Positions 16,132 to 25,365 are shown, counted from the first letter of the stretch. The stretch: DNA of 64,000 nucleotides from an uncultured Bacteroidales bacterium (GCA_902776835.1 CACYRK010000003.1:115939-179938), one strand, 5' to 3'. Translations and numbers: made by a program. Notes: generated by a model not told the origin, from the sequence alone.

Positions 16132-18714
16132 TTAGAAACTGCCTGTGTCAGAGTCCTTATTTCGGAGTTTACGATTAATTTTAATATTCTTTCCTGTAGA
16201 GAAGTCGTAACTGAAACCGAGAACAAACATCGACTTATTGTCGTCAATCCAGGTTTTATATGTATTTTGCAGAATGCTGGTCGGCATGCTGTAGCCTGAA
16301 TAGCGTGAGCGGGTGAAGATCCAATAGTCAGCGGCAAAGATTCGCAAACTCTTCTTTTGCCAGTAAACCTGCAAGTAAGACCGATTCTCGCCGGCATCCA
16401 GTGTGGATCCGTCGAGGCGTTTTGACACGATGTTCCCTACATAGGAGGCTCCCCAGTTGCCCTTCCGGAACTGCACGGCATAGTAGAGCGGTGCCCACGT
16501 GTGATGGTAGTGCCCGATAATGGGGCTGCTGACGGTCTGCCGAGACACATAACCTTGCAAGGTCAACGTTAGGATTTGACTCTTAAAGGGACTGATGACT
16601 ATCAGGTATGACCCACCCAGTTCACTGCTATAGTTGGCATTTTCGTTGGTGCTCACGATATATTGCAGGCCGTTAATCTCTTGTTGCGTATAATAGCGGT
16701 TGATAGGAGAGTCGGTATACTCATAATGTAGTCCGATTTGGGTCTGTAGCCAGCCGAGGTTCCACTTGTGGATAAGTTCCGACCGATAAGTGTTATAACT
16801 CTTCAGATACGGGTTGCCAATGCTCAGCACTCCAGGAATGACGAGGCTGGCATTGTTGCTGAGTTGTGAGATGGGTGGTGTGTTCGATTGTGACGAAGTG
16901 ACCCACTGAAGGCTCATCGTCTTTGACAGGTTGGTACTCAAGATGAGCTTCGGAGTAAAGAGCCAGTGGGAGTCGTGGGCATCGGTGTTGTCCTGGGTTA
17001 CTTGTGTGGCTCCGGCACCGATACGGTACATCAATTTTCCAAGATTGCCACCATATTCGACATACATATAGTGCTGATAACTGGCTGACGAGTATTTATA
17101 GTCCTTATAGTCTGAGAGCACGTTGCTGATGGTGGCGTTCGAGCGTCCGAACGATCCTCGATAGCCCATGCTCAGGTTGCTATTCCCCCACTTCTTCGTA
17201 TAAGCCAATTCACCAATAAAGGAGTACTTGTTGTTCTGTTGCTCTTGGTTGTCTGACAGCCATACCTCACCATCGCTGATAGCCACCTCCTCAGCCCAGT
17301 TCGTGCTGCTGTTGTGATAATAGGTTCCCACAAGGTCTATCGACAGTTCCTGATTCTTAGGCAGCGTTTTCTGAGCATACACGTTAAGCTCTGGACCGAA
17401 TGTGCTCATGCGGATGCCATATTTACCTTTCCCTGCAACGGTGGCGTTAAGTGTTGATGTGTTTTGGATATCACTCTGCCCATCGCTATTAATATGATTG
17501 AAACGAGGTGTTGCCACTATCTGCACCGCTATGTCATCTGGCTTGTTGTAGGTATATTTGATGACGGGTTCGTTCCAAGTATAGCCAAATTTGTCGTGGG
17601 TCTTTTTTTGATAATTGTAATGAACAGGAGACGCTGGTGCAGTTTCGTCAGTAAGGTACCTTTGCAGTGTATAGTCGTAAGTCCGTTCGCCAAAACGCTT
17701 CGTATAGTCTCGCAAATAAAACGAATAAGAGAGTGAAAACTGATGGTTGCCTGAAGTCAGGTTCAAGTAGGCCTCATCGTCTGTGAAACCTGTCGTGAAG
17801 GCCGTCCTTGCCTCTATGCCTGCATTGATGCCCGTCTCCATCCGCTTGGTAATCACATTGATGAGTGTTCCGGCATCGGCATAGCGGGCAGGAGGAATGT
17901 TGTAGTATTCTACCCTTGAAATTTTATTGGCAGGAATGCCCTTCAGGTCAATGTCTGAGGCTGCTATGCCATTGATTAGTATTTTCACGCTGCCGCCGTC
18001 CATTCGCTGAATCTTATTGCTAATCGGATCAATCTTCAAGTCTTCAACGTGTTCCAGAAGGTCACGGACATTGCGGGCTTGCCTTATTTGCTCATTAGTG
18101 AAGGTGTGGACTGACTTATCCACATAGTTCATGATACGGGTGCCCTCTACTGTCACACCGTTGATGATATACTCAGCAGGTCGCATCTGGATGGTGCCTA
18201 TATCGCCAGCCTCGCAATTACGATAGTACGTGCGATAGCCGACAAAACTGCACTTTACGATGACACGGTGGGCCTCAGTAGGAATCACGAAACGACCACT
18301 CTCATTGCTGACACCTCCTGTGAGCAGCGTTGAGTCGGCAGGATTAAGGATAGCAACGTTGGCGTAGGCCAGGGGGTGGCCTTGCTCGTCGACGATGGTG
18401 CCCTTGAGGCGTTGGTCGGTTTTGTAGATGCATTCCACATAGATTTCATCGCCACTTTGCGTCATGCGGATGGGATAGAAGCCGATGAGTTGCTTGATGG
18501 CTTCGGGCACTGACTTGTTGCGAACCGAGGTGGTCACCTTGAAGTCTTCCAGTTCGTTAAAAATGAAGATTATCTTGTGTTTGCTCGTCTGTTGCTGCAC
18601 ATACTTCAGCGCGTCGCTCATCGACATGTTGTTGAAACTATGGGTGATGCGCTGCGCCATAGCAGTGTTTACAAGAGTGCATAGCAATAGCGTAATTGTC
18701 AATAGTCTTTTCAT
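16132..18714 (-). CDS. TonB-dependent-receptor-like outer membrane beta-barrel protein 1
   Basis: This 860-residue protein has a signal peptide (LLTITLLLCTLVNTAMAQ), an STN domain (about 25-95), and a carboxypeptidase-like domain (LKGTIVDEQGHPLAYANVAI). The plug (VRDLLEHVEDLKIDPISNKI, SVKILINGIAASDIDLKGIP, YYNIPPARYADAGTLINVIT) is followed by a long barrel. Its ATG overlaps the stop of the anti-sigma gene by 4 bp, so translation is coupled. It probably imports or senses a ligand at the outer membrane and signals through the FecR-like protein to the ECF sigma factor. The substrate cannot be read from sequence. The C-terminus (NIKINRKLRNKDSDTGSF) differs from receptor 2. Confidence 0.85.
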   Translation of the reverse strand: MKRLLTITLLLCTLVNTAMAQRITHSFNNMSMSDALKYVQQQTSKHKIIFIFNELEDFKVTTSVRNKSVPEAIKQLIGFYPIRMTQSGDEIYVECIYKTDQRLKGTIVDEQGHPLAYANVAILNPADSTLLTGGVSNESGRFVIPTEAHRVIVKCSFVGYRTYYRNCEAGDIGTIQMRPAEYIINGVTVEGTRIMNYVDKSVHTFTNEQIRQARNVRDLLEHVEDLKIDPISNKIQRMDGGSVKILINGIAASDIDLKGIPANKISRVEYYNIPPARYADAGTLINVITKRMETGINAGIEARTAFTTGFTDDEAYLNLTSGNHQFSLSYSFYLRDYTKRFGERTYDYTLQRYLTDETAPASPVHYNYQKKTHDKFGYTWNEPVIKYTYNKPDDIAVQIVATPRFNHINSDGQSDIQNTSTLNATVAGKGKYGIRMSTFGPELNVYAQKTLPKNQELSIDLVGTYYHNSSTNWAEEVAISDGEVWLSDNQEQQNNKYSFIGELAYTKKWGNSNLSMGYRGSFGRSNATISNVLSDYKDYKYSSASYQHYMYVEYGGNLGKLMYRIGAGATQVTQDNTDAHDSHWLFTPKLILSTNLSKTMSLQWVTSSQSNTPPISQLSNNASLVIPGVLSIGNPYLKSYNTYRSELIHKWNLGWLQTQIGLHYEYTDSPINRYYTQQEINGLQYIVSTNENANYSSELGGSYLIVISPFKSQILTLTLQGYVSRQTVSSPIIGHYHHTWAPLYYAVQFRKGNWGASYVGNIVSKRLDGSTLDAGENRSYLQVYWQKKSLRIFAADYWIFTRSRYSGYSMPTSILQNTYKTWIDDNKSMFVLGFSYDFSTGKNIKINRKLRNKDSDTGSF

Positions 18715-19364
18715 TGCTTGCCCTCCTGTGACGATTCAACAACCAGTTTGTCTCCCTCGCGATGGATGCTGAGCGACTCGAAGTGCGACAGCATCTCCAC
18801 CACCTTGTCGAGCGGATAGTCGGGCTCCCATTGGTAGTAGAGTCGCAGCGAGCGCACCTCCTGGGAGCGGTACTCCACGTCCACATGGTAGTAGGCCGAG
18901 AGTTCGCTCAGTATCTGCTCCAGTGGCACATTGTCGTAGAGTTGCGGCTCGGCAACGACCGGCATGCTGTCGTTTGCGGTTTCGACGGCCGTGGCCTGAA
19001 CCGGGCGGGGTGCGGTGGCTTCTGGCTTTTGAGCCTCGTTTTGGGGCGTTTTTTGCTCGTGCAACCCAAAGAATCCGGTGTGCACAGCAGCATAGGTGAT
19101 GCCACACAATGCAATCACAATGGCTGCTGCGGCGGCAATCTTGCGCCACAAGGGAATCACGGCGGCACGCGACTGCGACAGGCGTTGCCACTCGGCGGCA
19201 ATCTCGTCGTCGGAAATTTCAGGTGACTCGCTTGCACTTTTTGTCTTCGACATCAGCACATAGAGTTCACGGCACTCATCATCGGCAAGGATATCTCGCC
19301 ATTGTGCCTCGCTGTATTGCTCGGGATGCTCCAGCATCTGGAACAGTAAATCGGTCTTTTTCAT
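18711..19364 (-). CDS. FecR-type anti-sigma factor (short form, DUF4974-like end)
   Basis: This 217-residue protein has an N-terminal cytoplasmic region (about 1-75). One membrane helix follows (IAAAAAIVIALCGITYAAVH, about 78-97), and then a periplasmic part ending in a DUF4974-like domain (NVPLEQILSELSAYYHVDVE). The large central FecR domain of full-length family members is absent. It should hold the ECF sigma factor inactive until the receptor's STN domain signals. It overlaps the sigma gene upstream and the receptor gene downstream by 4 bp each, so the three are one translationally coupled operon. Confidence 0.8.
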   Translation of the reverse strand: MKKTDLLFQMLEHPEQYSEAQWRDILADDECRELYVLMSKTKSASESPEISDDEIAAEWQRLSQSRAAVIPLWRKIAAAAAIVIALCGITYAAVHTGFFGLHEQKTPQNEAQKPEATAPRPVQATAVETANDSMPVVAEPQLYDNVPLEQILSELSAYYHVDVEYRSQEVRSLRLYYQWEPDYPLDKVVEMLSHFESLSIHREGDKLVVESSQEGKQ

Positions 19365-19861
19365 CGTTCGGTGGATTTTAGTGTTTGACGTAATTGGTCA
19401 AGTGCATTGCGCAAGTGCTTATAAATGGTGGTTTCGCTCACGCCCAAGCGCTCGGCGATTTCCCTGAATGGCAAGCCTTCGGCGAAGTGCAGGTGTATCA
19501 CCTTGCGGCAGATGGGCGGGAAAAGGTCGTTGATGCCGGCCTTTAACGCTTCAATCTCGCGCTCCAGGTCTTCGGGCGAGGTTTGCTCTACCACCTCGGC
19601 AGGCAGCAAGTAGCGCTGTGCCTGTTCGTGGATTTTGCGGTTGCGAATCACATTCAAGCAGCGGTTGCGCACGCTTAACAATAGGTAGGATTGAGCGGAC
19701 TCTTCACGCAGTTCCACTTGGTCGGCAAGCAGCCGGGCAAAGACATCGTGCACAATGTCTTTGCTCTCGTCATCATCGTGCAGCAGTATGCTGGCCAGCC
19801 GATACATGGCACGATAATGCAACTTGTAAAGTCGCTCAAAATGTCGTTTTCGTTGTGTCAT
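19361..19861 (-). CDS. ECF RNA polymerase sigma factor (FecI-like)
   Basis: This 166-residue protein has sigma region 2 at the N-terminus (YRLASILLHDDDESKDIVHD). Region 4 follows, with the helix-turn-helix in FREIAERLGVSETTIYKHLR (about 130-150). The linker lacks extra domains, as in FecI-type sigma factors of Bacteroidetes. It is the first gene of the operon sigma, anti-sigma, receptor 1, receptor 2 and probably drives that operon when the anti-sigma factor releases it. I saw no exact TAnnTTTG housekeeping promoter close upstream, which fits self-activation but does not prove it. Confidence 0.9.
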   Translation of the reverse strand: MTQRKRHFERLYKLHYRAMYRLASILLHDDDESKDIVHDVFARLLADQVELREESAQSYLLLSVRNRCLNVIRNRKIHEQAQRYLLPAEVVEQTSPEDLEREIEALKAGINDLFPPICRKVIHLHFAEGLPFREIAERLGVSETTIYKHLRNALDQLRQTLKSTER

Positions 19862-19907
19862 ACACTATATATACACACAAAAGCCGATTTACTAAACCCC
19901 AAAAATG

Positions 19908-19954
19908 CGTTCAAGTGTGGTCATGGGGACAGTCCCTTTGACCACACTTGAACG
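19908..19954. repeat. Dispersed long palindrome, copy 1
   Basis: Arms CGTTCAAGTGTGGTCA and TGACCACACTTGAACG are perfect 16-bp inverted repeats around a core containing GGGACAGTCCC. It lies 36 bp past the stop of the ThrE-like gene and upstream of the sigma gene. A second copy lies at 23772-23810. It could act as a terminator for the ThrE gene. Confidence 0.75.
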
Positions 19955-19990
19955 TTAAAACATTGCAAATCAAGGCTATCCCGTATAGCA

Positions 19991-21307
19991 TTAATGGGTG
20001 CGGTGGTTGTGCGAGAAAATGCGCTGCGGCAACTCCATGGCCAAGATGATGCCCAACACGATGGCGATGGCCACCTTGCTCGCCATCCAGCCGCTCTGCA
20101 TCGACAGGTCGAACTGGGAGCCAGTCAGATAATAGGTAAACCAAAAGACTCCGGCACCGGGGACCAGCGGGAAAATGCCGCACAACAGGAAACCCTGGGC
20201 GGGGATGCGGAATGGGATGGCGGCCATGCGCGAGAGGATGCACACCAGCGTGGATGCCACCAAGGTGGCAACAACGGGTGTGGCTCCGCAATTACGCACC
20301 AAAATCAGGTAGACAAACCATCCGATGGCGCCAATCACCCCGGCAGGCACATAATGCTCGCGGTCAATGCCGAATAGCAAGGCGAACGCCGCCGTGCCGG
20401 CAAAGGCGGCAAGCGATTGCAGCAATAGGCTCGACGTCTGCGGATTCACCGTCATACTGATGCTCACCATGCCACCATTCAGCCAGCCGTCGAAGAGGAA
20501 AACGAGCGACACGCCCACGGCAATGCACAGGAAACCAAGCATGGCATCGGTGAGGCGTGTAAACCCGGCGATATAGTCCGAGTTGGCCAGGTCACGCACT
20601 CCGTTCACAAAGGGCACTCCGGGAATTAGCGGCATGATGGCGCCGATTATGACATTGGCCAGACTCTCGCCAAAGCCCATTCGCCAACAGATGATGCACA
20701 GCAGCGTGGCCACCAAGGCGTTGCACACGCCGCCCACGATTTTCGACAGATAACGGCTGCTGACGCCCAAGACGAAGGCATAGAGCAGCAGTCCCACCAC
20801 TAACGCTGCGGCGCAGTCGAGCCAGCCGCCGCCAAACACTGCGCAAAAGCCGGCGGCACCGATTCCCGACCCTAAAATCTGCTCCCATGCGGGCTTCTGG
20901 GGCGCAGCATCGATGGTTTCGAGGCGTTCGCGCGCCTCGGCAAGTGTCGTTCGGCCGTTAGAGATGTCATAACTCAGGCGATTCACAGCCACTACTTTCG
21001 ACAACTGAATGGCGCGCAAGGGGATGAACTCCACGTTGGCGTAGGTCGACGCCTGGCCGCCCGACTTCGTCACCTTGTTGGCGCGGCCAGTGGTGAAGAT
21101 GCCGTTAGAAAGGACAAAGAAGTTGCCCGAATCCACGCCATAATGCGATGCGATGCGGCTCATAATATCCTCCACGCGAGTGATTTCCGCTCCGTTCTCC
21201 AGAAGGATGTGCCCGGCTTTTGCCGCCACCTCAAGGACCTCGGCAAAGTCGGCCTGACCTGCCGCATCCTCGGTATTATTGTAATTTTCGTTGCTCGTTT
21301 GCTGCAT
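19991..21307 (-). CDS. Threonine/serine exporter family protein (ThrE / YjjP-YjjB fusion type)
   Basis: This is a 438-residue protein from the ATG at 21307. An in-frame TTG at 21352 overlaps a likely -7 element (GAATTTTG, with TTTG 20 bp upstream of it), so it is not the start. The N-terminal half is a cytoplasmic DUF1212 domain (HILLENGAEITRVEDIMSRI) followed by five helices. The C-terminal half is the DUF3815-like membrane domain with five more helices. Such fused proteins export threonine or serine across the inner membrane. The substrate is a family-level inference. It lies downstream of the ligase gene on the same strand. Confidence 0.85.
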   Translation of the reverse strand: MQQTSNENYNNTEDAAGQADFAEVLEVAAKAGHILLENGAEITRVEDIMSRIASHYGVDSGNFFVLSNGIFTTGRANKVTKSGGQASTYANVEFIPLRAIQLSKVVAVNRLSYDISNGRTTLAEARERLETIDAAPQKPAWEQILGSGIGAAGFCAVFGGGWLDCAAALVVGLLLYAFVLGVSSRYLSKIVGGVCNALVATLLCIICWRMGFGESLANVIIGAIMPLIPGVPFVNGVRDLANSDYIAGFTRLTDAMLGFLCIAVGVSLVFLFDGWLNGGMVSISMTVNPQTSSLLLQSLAAFAGTAAFALLFGIDREHYVPAGVIGAIGWFVYLILVRNCGATPVVATLVASTLVCILSRMAAIPFRIPAQGFLLCGIFPLVPGAGVFWFTYYLTGSQFDLSMQSGWMASKVAIAIVLGIILAMELPQRIFSHNHRTH

Positions 21308-21449
21308 GATTACTTGTGTAATGTCGCCTCGTAGGCTGAAATTTGGGTGCAAAATTCATAAAGAATACTGAAATCCACAAATTATTGCCGCAAAAACGAC
21401 TCCGACTTGGCAAATGTTAACAAACTCCCTACCCCTGCGCACAGCGCCA

Positions 21450-22955
21450 CTACTCGCTGTTGCGCACAGTCTTGCCGGTTTCGCTGATGTCGATTGGCTC
21501 GAAAACGATGTGATGGGGCATCTCGGCGCGCGACAGGCGTGGCTGCAGCCAAGCCCTTATTTCGTCGGCCGTGGCAAGGGAATTGGGCTTCAGTTCAATT
21601 TTCGCATTCAACATTGTGCCAAACTGGTCGTCAAAGGCTGGAAAGACCAGCGACTTGGTTACATCGGGATGGCAGTTGATGATTCGTTCCACATTCTCGG
21701 GAAAGATGTTCTCGCCGCCGCACACCACCATGTTGTCGGTGCGCCCGCGATAAAAGTAATAGCCCTCGGCATTTCGGTAAACTCGGTCGCCTGTATTTTG
21801 CCACTTATCCTTCATGCCGACCATCGCCCACGACGAGCGCACCCACAGCGCGCCAAGGCCGTCGGTGCCCTCAACCTTGCATTTTACGCCGCGTATGGGC
21901 CGGCCTATCGTCACCTCGTCGTACCGCAGGAGGTCGTCGGGCGACGCAATCATGAAGAATCCTGCCTCCGAGGTGCCGTAAAGGTTGAAGATTACGCGCC
22001 CCAGGTGCTGGCTGGTGATGTCGATCCACTTCCTGTCGAGGCGGTCGCCGCCGCTGATGATGCACTTTACCGACCGCAGCGAGGCGGCGGCATTGTCGCT
22101 CTGCCACAGCCGAGCGAGCATGGCCGGCACCACGGGCAAGACCTCAACCTGTTCGGCGGCAATAATCTTCAGCGCTTCGCTGGCGTCGAAATGGCTCATT
22201 AGGCACACCTTCTTGCCCATCAGCAAGGAGATGATGATCGTGGCCAGGCCAAAACCGTGATAAATGGGCAATGGCAAGAACACACTCTTGCGCTCATCGA
22301 TGTTGAGAACCTTGAGCAAGGCAAACAGCGGCGGCAAGAACTGGGCGATGTGCATTTTTCGCGCGGCTTCTTTGTGATGGCCAGTAGAGCCTCCTGTGAA
22401 CACTGAAATCTCGCCGCCTCGCCGCACGCGCGGAACATCGGCGGCGATTTCGTGGTTATTGTCAAAAACAAGCGTGTGCAACTCTTCGGTGGTCGTCACA
22501 TCGCACGGCAATTCTTCGGGGAGGCGCGTCGATTTCAGTTCGCCGTCGACGATGAGCAGGTCAAGGTGGCTCTTCTTTACGAGTTCATTCACAGCGCTTT
22601 GGGCCATGCCGGTATTAATCAGTTTCACCCTTACCCCGAGGCGCGACAGCGCTGGCAACATCAGCGCAGCCACTACGTGATTTCGGCACATCACCCCTGC
22701 GGCCATCCCGGCCTTTAGGCCGTGAATTTTTAAAAGAACCTTCGCCAGTTGTCGGGCATGGTCATACACCTCGCGATAAGAAAACCTTTTGCCGTCGGAC
22801 ACCAGCGCGCAGCAATCGGGATAGTAAGTTGCCGCAAAGCGCATCAAGGCCATTATCGAAACTCCCTCGCGAATAAAGCATCTGACGAGGTTGTATATGC
22901 CTCGCGGAGTGATGATATGCAGCCGGGCTAACTTGGCAATTATACTTCGGTTCAT
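21450..22955 (-). CDS. AMP-dependent acyl-CoA synthetase/ligase
   Basis: This 501-residue protein has the ANL adenylation fold. The phosphate-binding motif is SVFTGGSTGHHK (about residue 190) and the A5-type motif is FNLYGTSEAGF (about 315). NTGDRVYRNAEGYYFYRGRTDNM (split here by the family's A7 and A8 motifs) leads into the C-terminal domain, and the catalytic lysine is expected in SETGKTVRN near the end. It should activate a carboxylic acid, probably a fatty acid, with ATP and CoA. It starts 15 bp after the SDR gene, so the two likely form an operon for modifying an acyl compound. The exact substrate is not visible. Confidence 0.85.
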   Translation of the reverse strand: MNRSIIAKLARLHIITPRGIYNLVRCFIREGVSIMALMRFAATYYPDCCALVSDGKRFSYREVYDHARQLAKVLLKIHGLKAGMAAGVMCRNHVVAALMLPALSRLGVRVKLINTGMAQSAVNELVKKSHLDLLIVDGELKSTRLPEELPCDVTTTEELHTLVFDNNHEIAADVPRVRRGGEISVFTGGSTGHHKEAARKMHIAQFLPPLFALLKVLNIDERKSVFLPLPIYHGFGLATIIISLLMGKKVCLMSHFDASEALKIIAAEQVEVLPVVPAMLARLWQSDNAAASLRSVKCIISGGDRLDRKWIDITSQHLGRVIFNLYGTSEAGFFMIASPDDLLRYDEVTIGRPIRGVKCKVEGTDGLGALWVRSSWAMVGMKDKWQNTGDRVYRNAEGYYFYRGRTDNMVVCGGENIFPENVERIINCHPDVTKSLVFPAFDDQFGTMLNAKIELKPNSLATADEIRAWLQPRLSRAEMPHHIVFEPIDISETGKTVRNSE

Positions 22956-22970
22956 ACGCGCTCAGGCATG

Positions 22971-23762
22971 TTAAATGGCCCACCAGGGCTTGTAGCAAAA
23001 CTTCTCGCTCATGGCCAGCCGCAGCAGCACGCAGGCGGCCTCGTCGGCTGAATATGCCGGCATGCGTTTGTAGGTCTCGTTAACGTCCGACATCGGGGTG
23101 TGCACCAGCGGCATATAGGCCACCTGCACCTTCACCCCGAGGCTTTTGTACTCCTTGCGGGCTGTGCGGCACCACACATTGGCAGCGCATTTCGACGAAT
23201 GATAAGCCGACCAGCCGGGGACAAACGGATAGCGGCTGCTGACCGATGAGGTGTAGACAATACGGCCCTGGGCGTTGCGCAACGAGGGCATCAGTGCCAG
23301 CGACAACGCCACCAGCGAGCGGTAATTGAGGTCCATGGTACGTTCGAAATCGTGCATTCGGTCGATAGAGTCGCTAATCGAGCGCTTAATCGACTTTCCC
23401 GCGTTGCAAAACAGGTAAGACACCTGCGGCAACTCTTCCCGCAACTCGGCGCACAGGGCGTCCAACTGCTCGCGTTGTCTCAAGTCGATGGCGCGGTAAC
23501 GCGCTTGGCAGCCATTGGATGCGGCCTGGGCGCACAAGGCTTGAAGCCTCGCCTCGTTGCGAGCAATCAACAGGAGGTTGGCCTGCGCCTGTATCAGCCG
23601 CAGAGTCAGCGCCTCACCGACGCCCGACGTCGCACCGGTCACAACGACCCACCGGCCGGCAAAGCGAGCCTTCAACTTTGCCTCGCCAACCGACTTAGGT
23701 GGATAAATAATATATTTCAAAGCCCTTTTTAGCATACCAAAAGCCTCTAATTCCCCACGCAT
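22971..23762 (-). CDS. Short-chain dehydrogenase/reductase (SDR family)
   Basis: This 263-residue classical SDR has the cofactor loop TGATSGVGEA (about residues 43-52) and an NAG motif in LFCNAGKS. The catalytic serine lies in VYTSSVSSRY and the YxxxK pair in AYHSSK (about 185-190). It probably oxidises or reduces an alcohol or ketone with NAD(P)H. It is the first gene of a pair with the acyl ligase 15 bp downstream. A 39-bp palindrome begins 9 bp upstream of the ATG, leaving GGAGAG as the ribosome-binding site just inside it, so the palindrome would form a hairpin in the 5' leader. Confidence 0.85.
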   Translation of the reverse strand: MRGELEAFGMLKRALKYIIYPPKSVGEAKLKARFAGRWVVVTGATSGVGEALTLRLIQAQANLLLIARNEARLQALCAQAASNGCQARYRAIDLRQREQLDALCAELREELPQVSYLFCNAGKSIKRSISDSIDRMHDFERTMDLNYRSLVALSLALMPSLRNAQGRIVYTSSVSSRYPFVPGWSAYHSSKCAANVWCRTARKEYKSLGVKVQVAYMPLVHTPMSDVNETYKRMPAYSADEAACVLLRLAMSEKFCYKPWWAI

Positions 23763-23771
23763 TTACTCTCC

Positions 23772-23810
23772 AAAGTGTGGTCAAAGGGACAGTCCCTTTG
23801 ACCACACTTT
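23772..23810. repeat. Dispersed long palindrome, copy 2
   Basis: A perfect 39-bp inverted repeat of two 19-bp arms about a single A. Each arm reads AAAGTGTGGTCAAAGGGAC. It shares AGTGTGGTCA and GGGACAGTCCC with copy 1 at 19908. Between here and 23995 I see nothing else except AT-rich sequence. Confidence 0.8.
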
Positions 23811-23995
23811 TTGAATATAGATGCTATGATTGCGCATTTTCACGAGCCAGCAATAGCAGCAAATAATTAATGAAATTCGCGTAATTCACAGTTGACGCAC
23901 ATGCGACTGCTCCAGGATGCATCCACACATGAGTCGGCAGGGGCGCAGACCGGGGGTCGCTGCGTCCCTACGTCGTCACTTATGCACAAAGTCGC

Positions 23996-24403
23996 TTAAT
24001 ACTCCAGCACCGGGGGCAACTCCTTGGCTTGAGCCACCATCTTCTCAACCTCGACCACCGAGGGTACGCGGCGAACCAGGTGCTTCTGCTCGTTCACCTC
24101 CTCAATCTTGGCCTGCAAGTTGGCGGGTACGCGATGCTTCAACTCCTTCACCGAGTCGACGCCAGCGGCCTCGAGCAACTCCGAGAACTGCGGGCCCACG
24201 CCGTCGATGCGCATCAGGTCGCAGTGGTTGGTCCACGTGAGAATCAGTTTCGGCGAGATGCCCGTCTCCTCGGCCAAGGCCTTGCGGCCAGCGGGATTGG
24301 CGCATTTGTTCAGCAGGTCATCAGTGCTCTTGATGCCAGCAGCAATTAATTTCTCGGCATACACTTCGCCGATGCCTTCGATATCAACAATCTTGTAATT
24401 CAT
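23996..24403 (-). CDS. DUF4332-type helix-hairpin-helix protein
   Basis: This 135-residue protein has two helix-hairpin-helix units: IEGIGEVYAEKLIAAGIKST (about residues 8-27) and IDGVGPQFSELLEAAGVDSV (about 66-85). This arrangement is typical of DUF4332 proteins, which are thought to bind DNA non-specifically and have no assigned role. A stand-alone gene, it has an exact -7 element on the minus strand (complement of CAAATATA at 24457-24464) 54 bp upstream of its ATG. Confidence 0.85.
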   Translation of the reverse strand: MNYKIVDIEGIGEVYAEKLIAAGIKSTDDLLNKCANPAGRKALAEETGISPKLILTWTNHCDLMRIDGVGPQFSELLEAAGVDSVKELKHRVPANLQAKIEEVNEQKHLVRRVPSVVEVEKMVAQAKELPPVLEY

Positions 24404-24456
24404 AAAAAGAATGTTTAATAAGTTAAGAAAAATTAGAATTATTCGCTATTAATCTG

Positions 24457-24464
24457 CAAATATA
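24457..24464 (-). promoter_or_regulatory. -7 promoter element for the DUF4332 gene
   Basis: The minus strand reads TATATTTG, an exact TAnnTTTG match, 54 bp before the ATG at 24403. The -33 element is unclear. Confidence 0.55.
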
Positions 24465-24527
24465 ACAATAATCTCAAACATTCTCATCAACTATTGCAAT
24501 TTTTTTATCACTTTTACAAAAAATGAG

Positions 24528-24535
24528 TAACTTTG
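24528..24535 (+). promoter_or_regulatory. -7 promoter element for the esterase-like gene
   Basis: TAACTTTG is an exact TAnnTTTG match 25 bp upstream of the ATG at 24561, which supports that start codon. Confidence 0.55.
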
Positions 24536-24560
24536 TGGGGTCTTGAGAATCTACTGAATT

Positions 24561-25301
24561 ATGAGCAAAATGAAATACTATGCACATTTGATTGTGGCCG
24601 CGGTGGCCGTGCTTGCCGTGAGTTGCAGCACACAGCGCGGCGGGTCGCTCACCTTGCCCAGCGGCGACTTTACCTACAACCTGCCCTGCCGGGTGGTGAA
24701 CATCCACACCGACCAACCTGGCCGAGCACTGATGGTGGTGTGGCTGCACGGCGGGGTGCACGACCAGGCAAAGCACGATTACTTTGTCAAAAACCACCTC
24801 GACATGTGTGCCGCCGATGACTCGATTCTGCAATATCTTGAGCGTCACCAGATTAAAGCAATCGCCTTGCTGCCCATCTGCCACAAGGCTTCATCGCCCA
24901 CGTGCGTGACGTGGAAGGAATGCGCCGGCGAAGTGCGGCACATCATCAACGATTATGTAAGTAAGGGGCTCATCGACCCGGAGCGAGTGTATGTGGCGGG
25001 CTCGTCGGATGGCGGCGACGGGGCCTGGGACTATGCTGCCGACCATGGCGACGTGTTTGCCGCAGCCATTGCGATGTCGAGTGAAGACCCGCGCATGACA
25101 TCCACCCCGGTCTACTTTTTCAATACAGCCAGCGAGGCCGACTGCACGGCGGCGGTCGACGCGCTCAAGCGCCAGGGGTGCAACGTCACCTACAAGCATT
25201 GCCCACAATACCGCCACGGCGGCGACGCGGCCGAATGCACCGACCAACTGCTCACACACTTCTTCTCCAACACGCTCCACCACCGCCACACGCTCCCATG
25301 A
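24561..25301 (+). CDS. Alpha/beta-hydrolase-like lipoprotein (putative esterase)
   Basis: This 246-residue protein has a lipoprotein signal peptide (LIVAAVAVLAVSCS, with the lipid-carrying cysteine near residue 22). The body looks like an alpha/beta hydrolase of the esterase or depolymerase type. It has VVWLHGGVHD for the oxyanion region, VYVAGSSDGGDG for the nucleophile elbow (near residue 145), and a late histidine in QYRHGGDA. It is probably an envelope-anchored serine hydrolase. The substrate is unknown. The gene stands alone between divergent and downstream neighbours. Confidence 0.7.
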   Translation: MSKMKYYAHLIVAAVAVLAVSCSTQRGGSLTLPSGDFTYNLPCRVVNIHTDQPGRALMVVWLHGGVHDQAKHDYFVKNHLDMCAADDSILQYLERHQIKAIALLPICHKASSPTCVTWKECAGEVRHIINDYVSKGLIDPERVYVAGSSDGGDGAWDYAADHGDVFAAAIAMSSEDPRMTSTPVYFFNTASEADCTAAVDALKRQGCNVTYKHCPQYRHGGDAAECTDQLLTHFFSNTLHHRHTLP

Positions 25302-25357
25302 AAGCAGCCCTGAGGATTTTTTTGTGTTGTTTGATGGGGGATGACGGGAAAAAATAG

Positions 25358-25365
25358 TAAATTTG
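25358..25365 (+). promoter_or_regulatory. -7 promoter element for comM
   Basis: TAAATTTG is an exact TAnnTTTG match 64 bp upstream of the ATG at 25430. A TTTG at 25330-25333 is 24 bp upstream, slightly too far for a standard -33. Confidence 0.5.

Noticed and set aside
21308..21352. Start of the ThrE-like gene at the TTG at 21352
   Set aside because: The TTG belongs to a likely -7 promoter element (GAATTTTG with TTTG 20 bp upstream). The ATG at 21307 is the better start.
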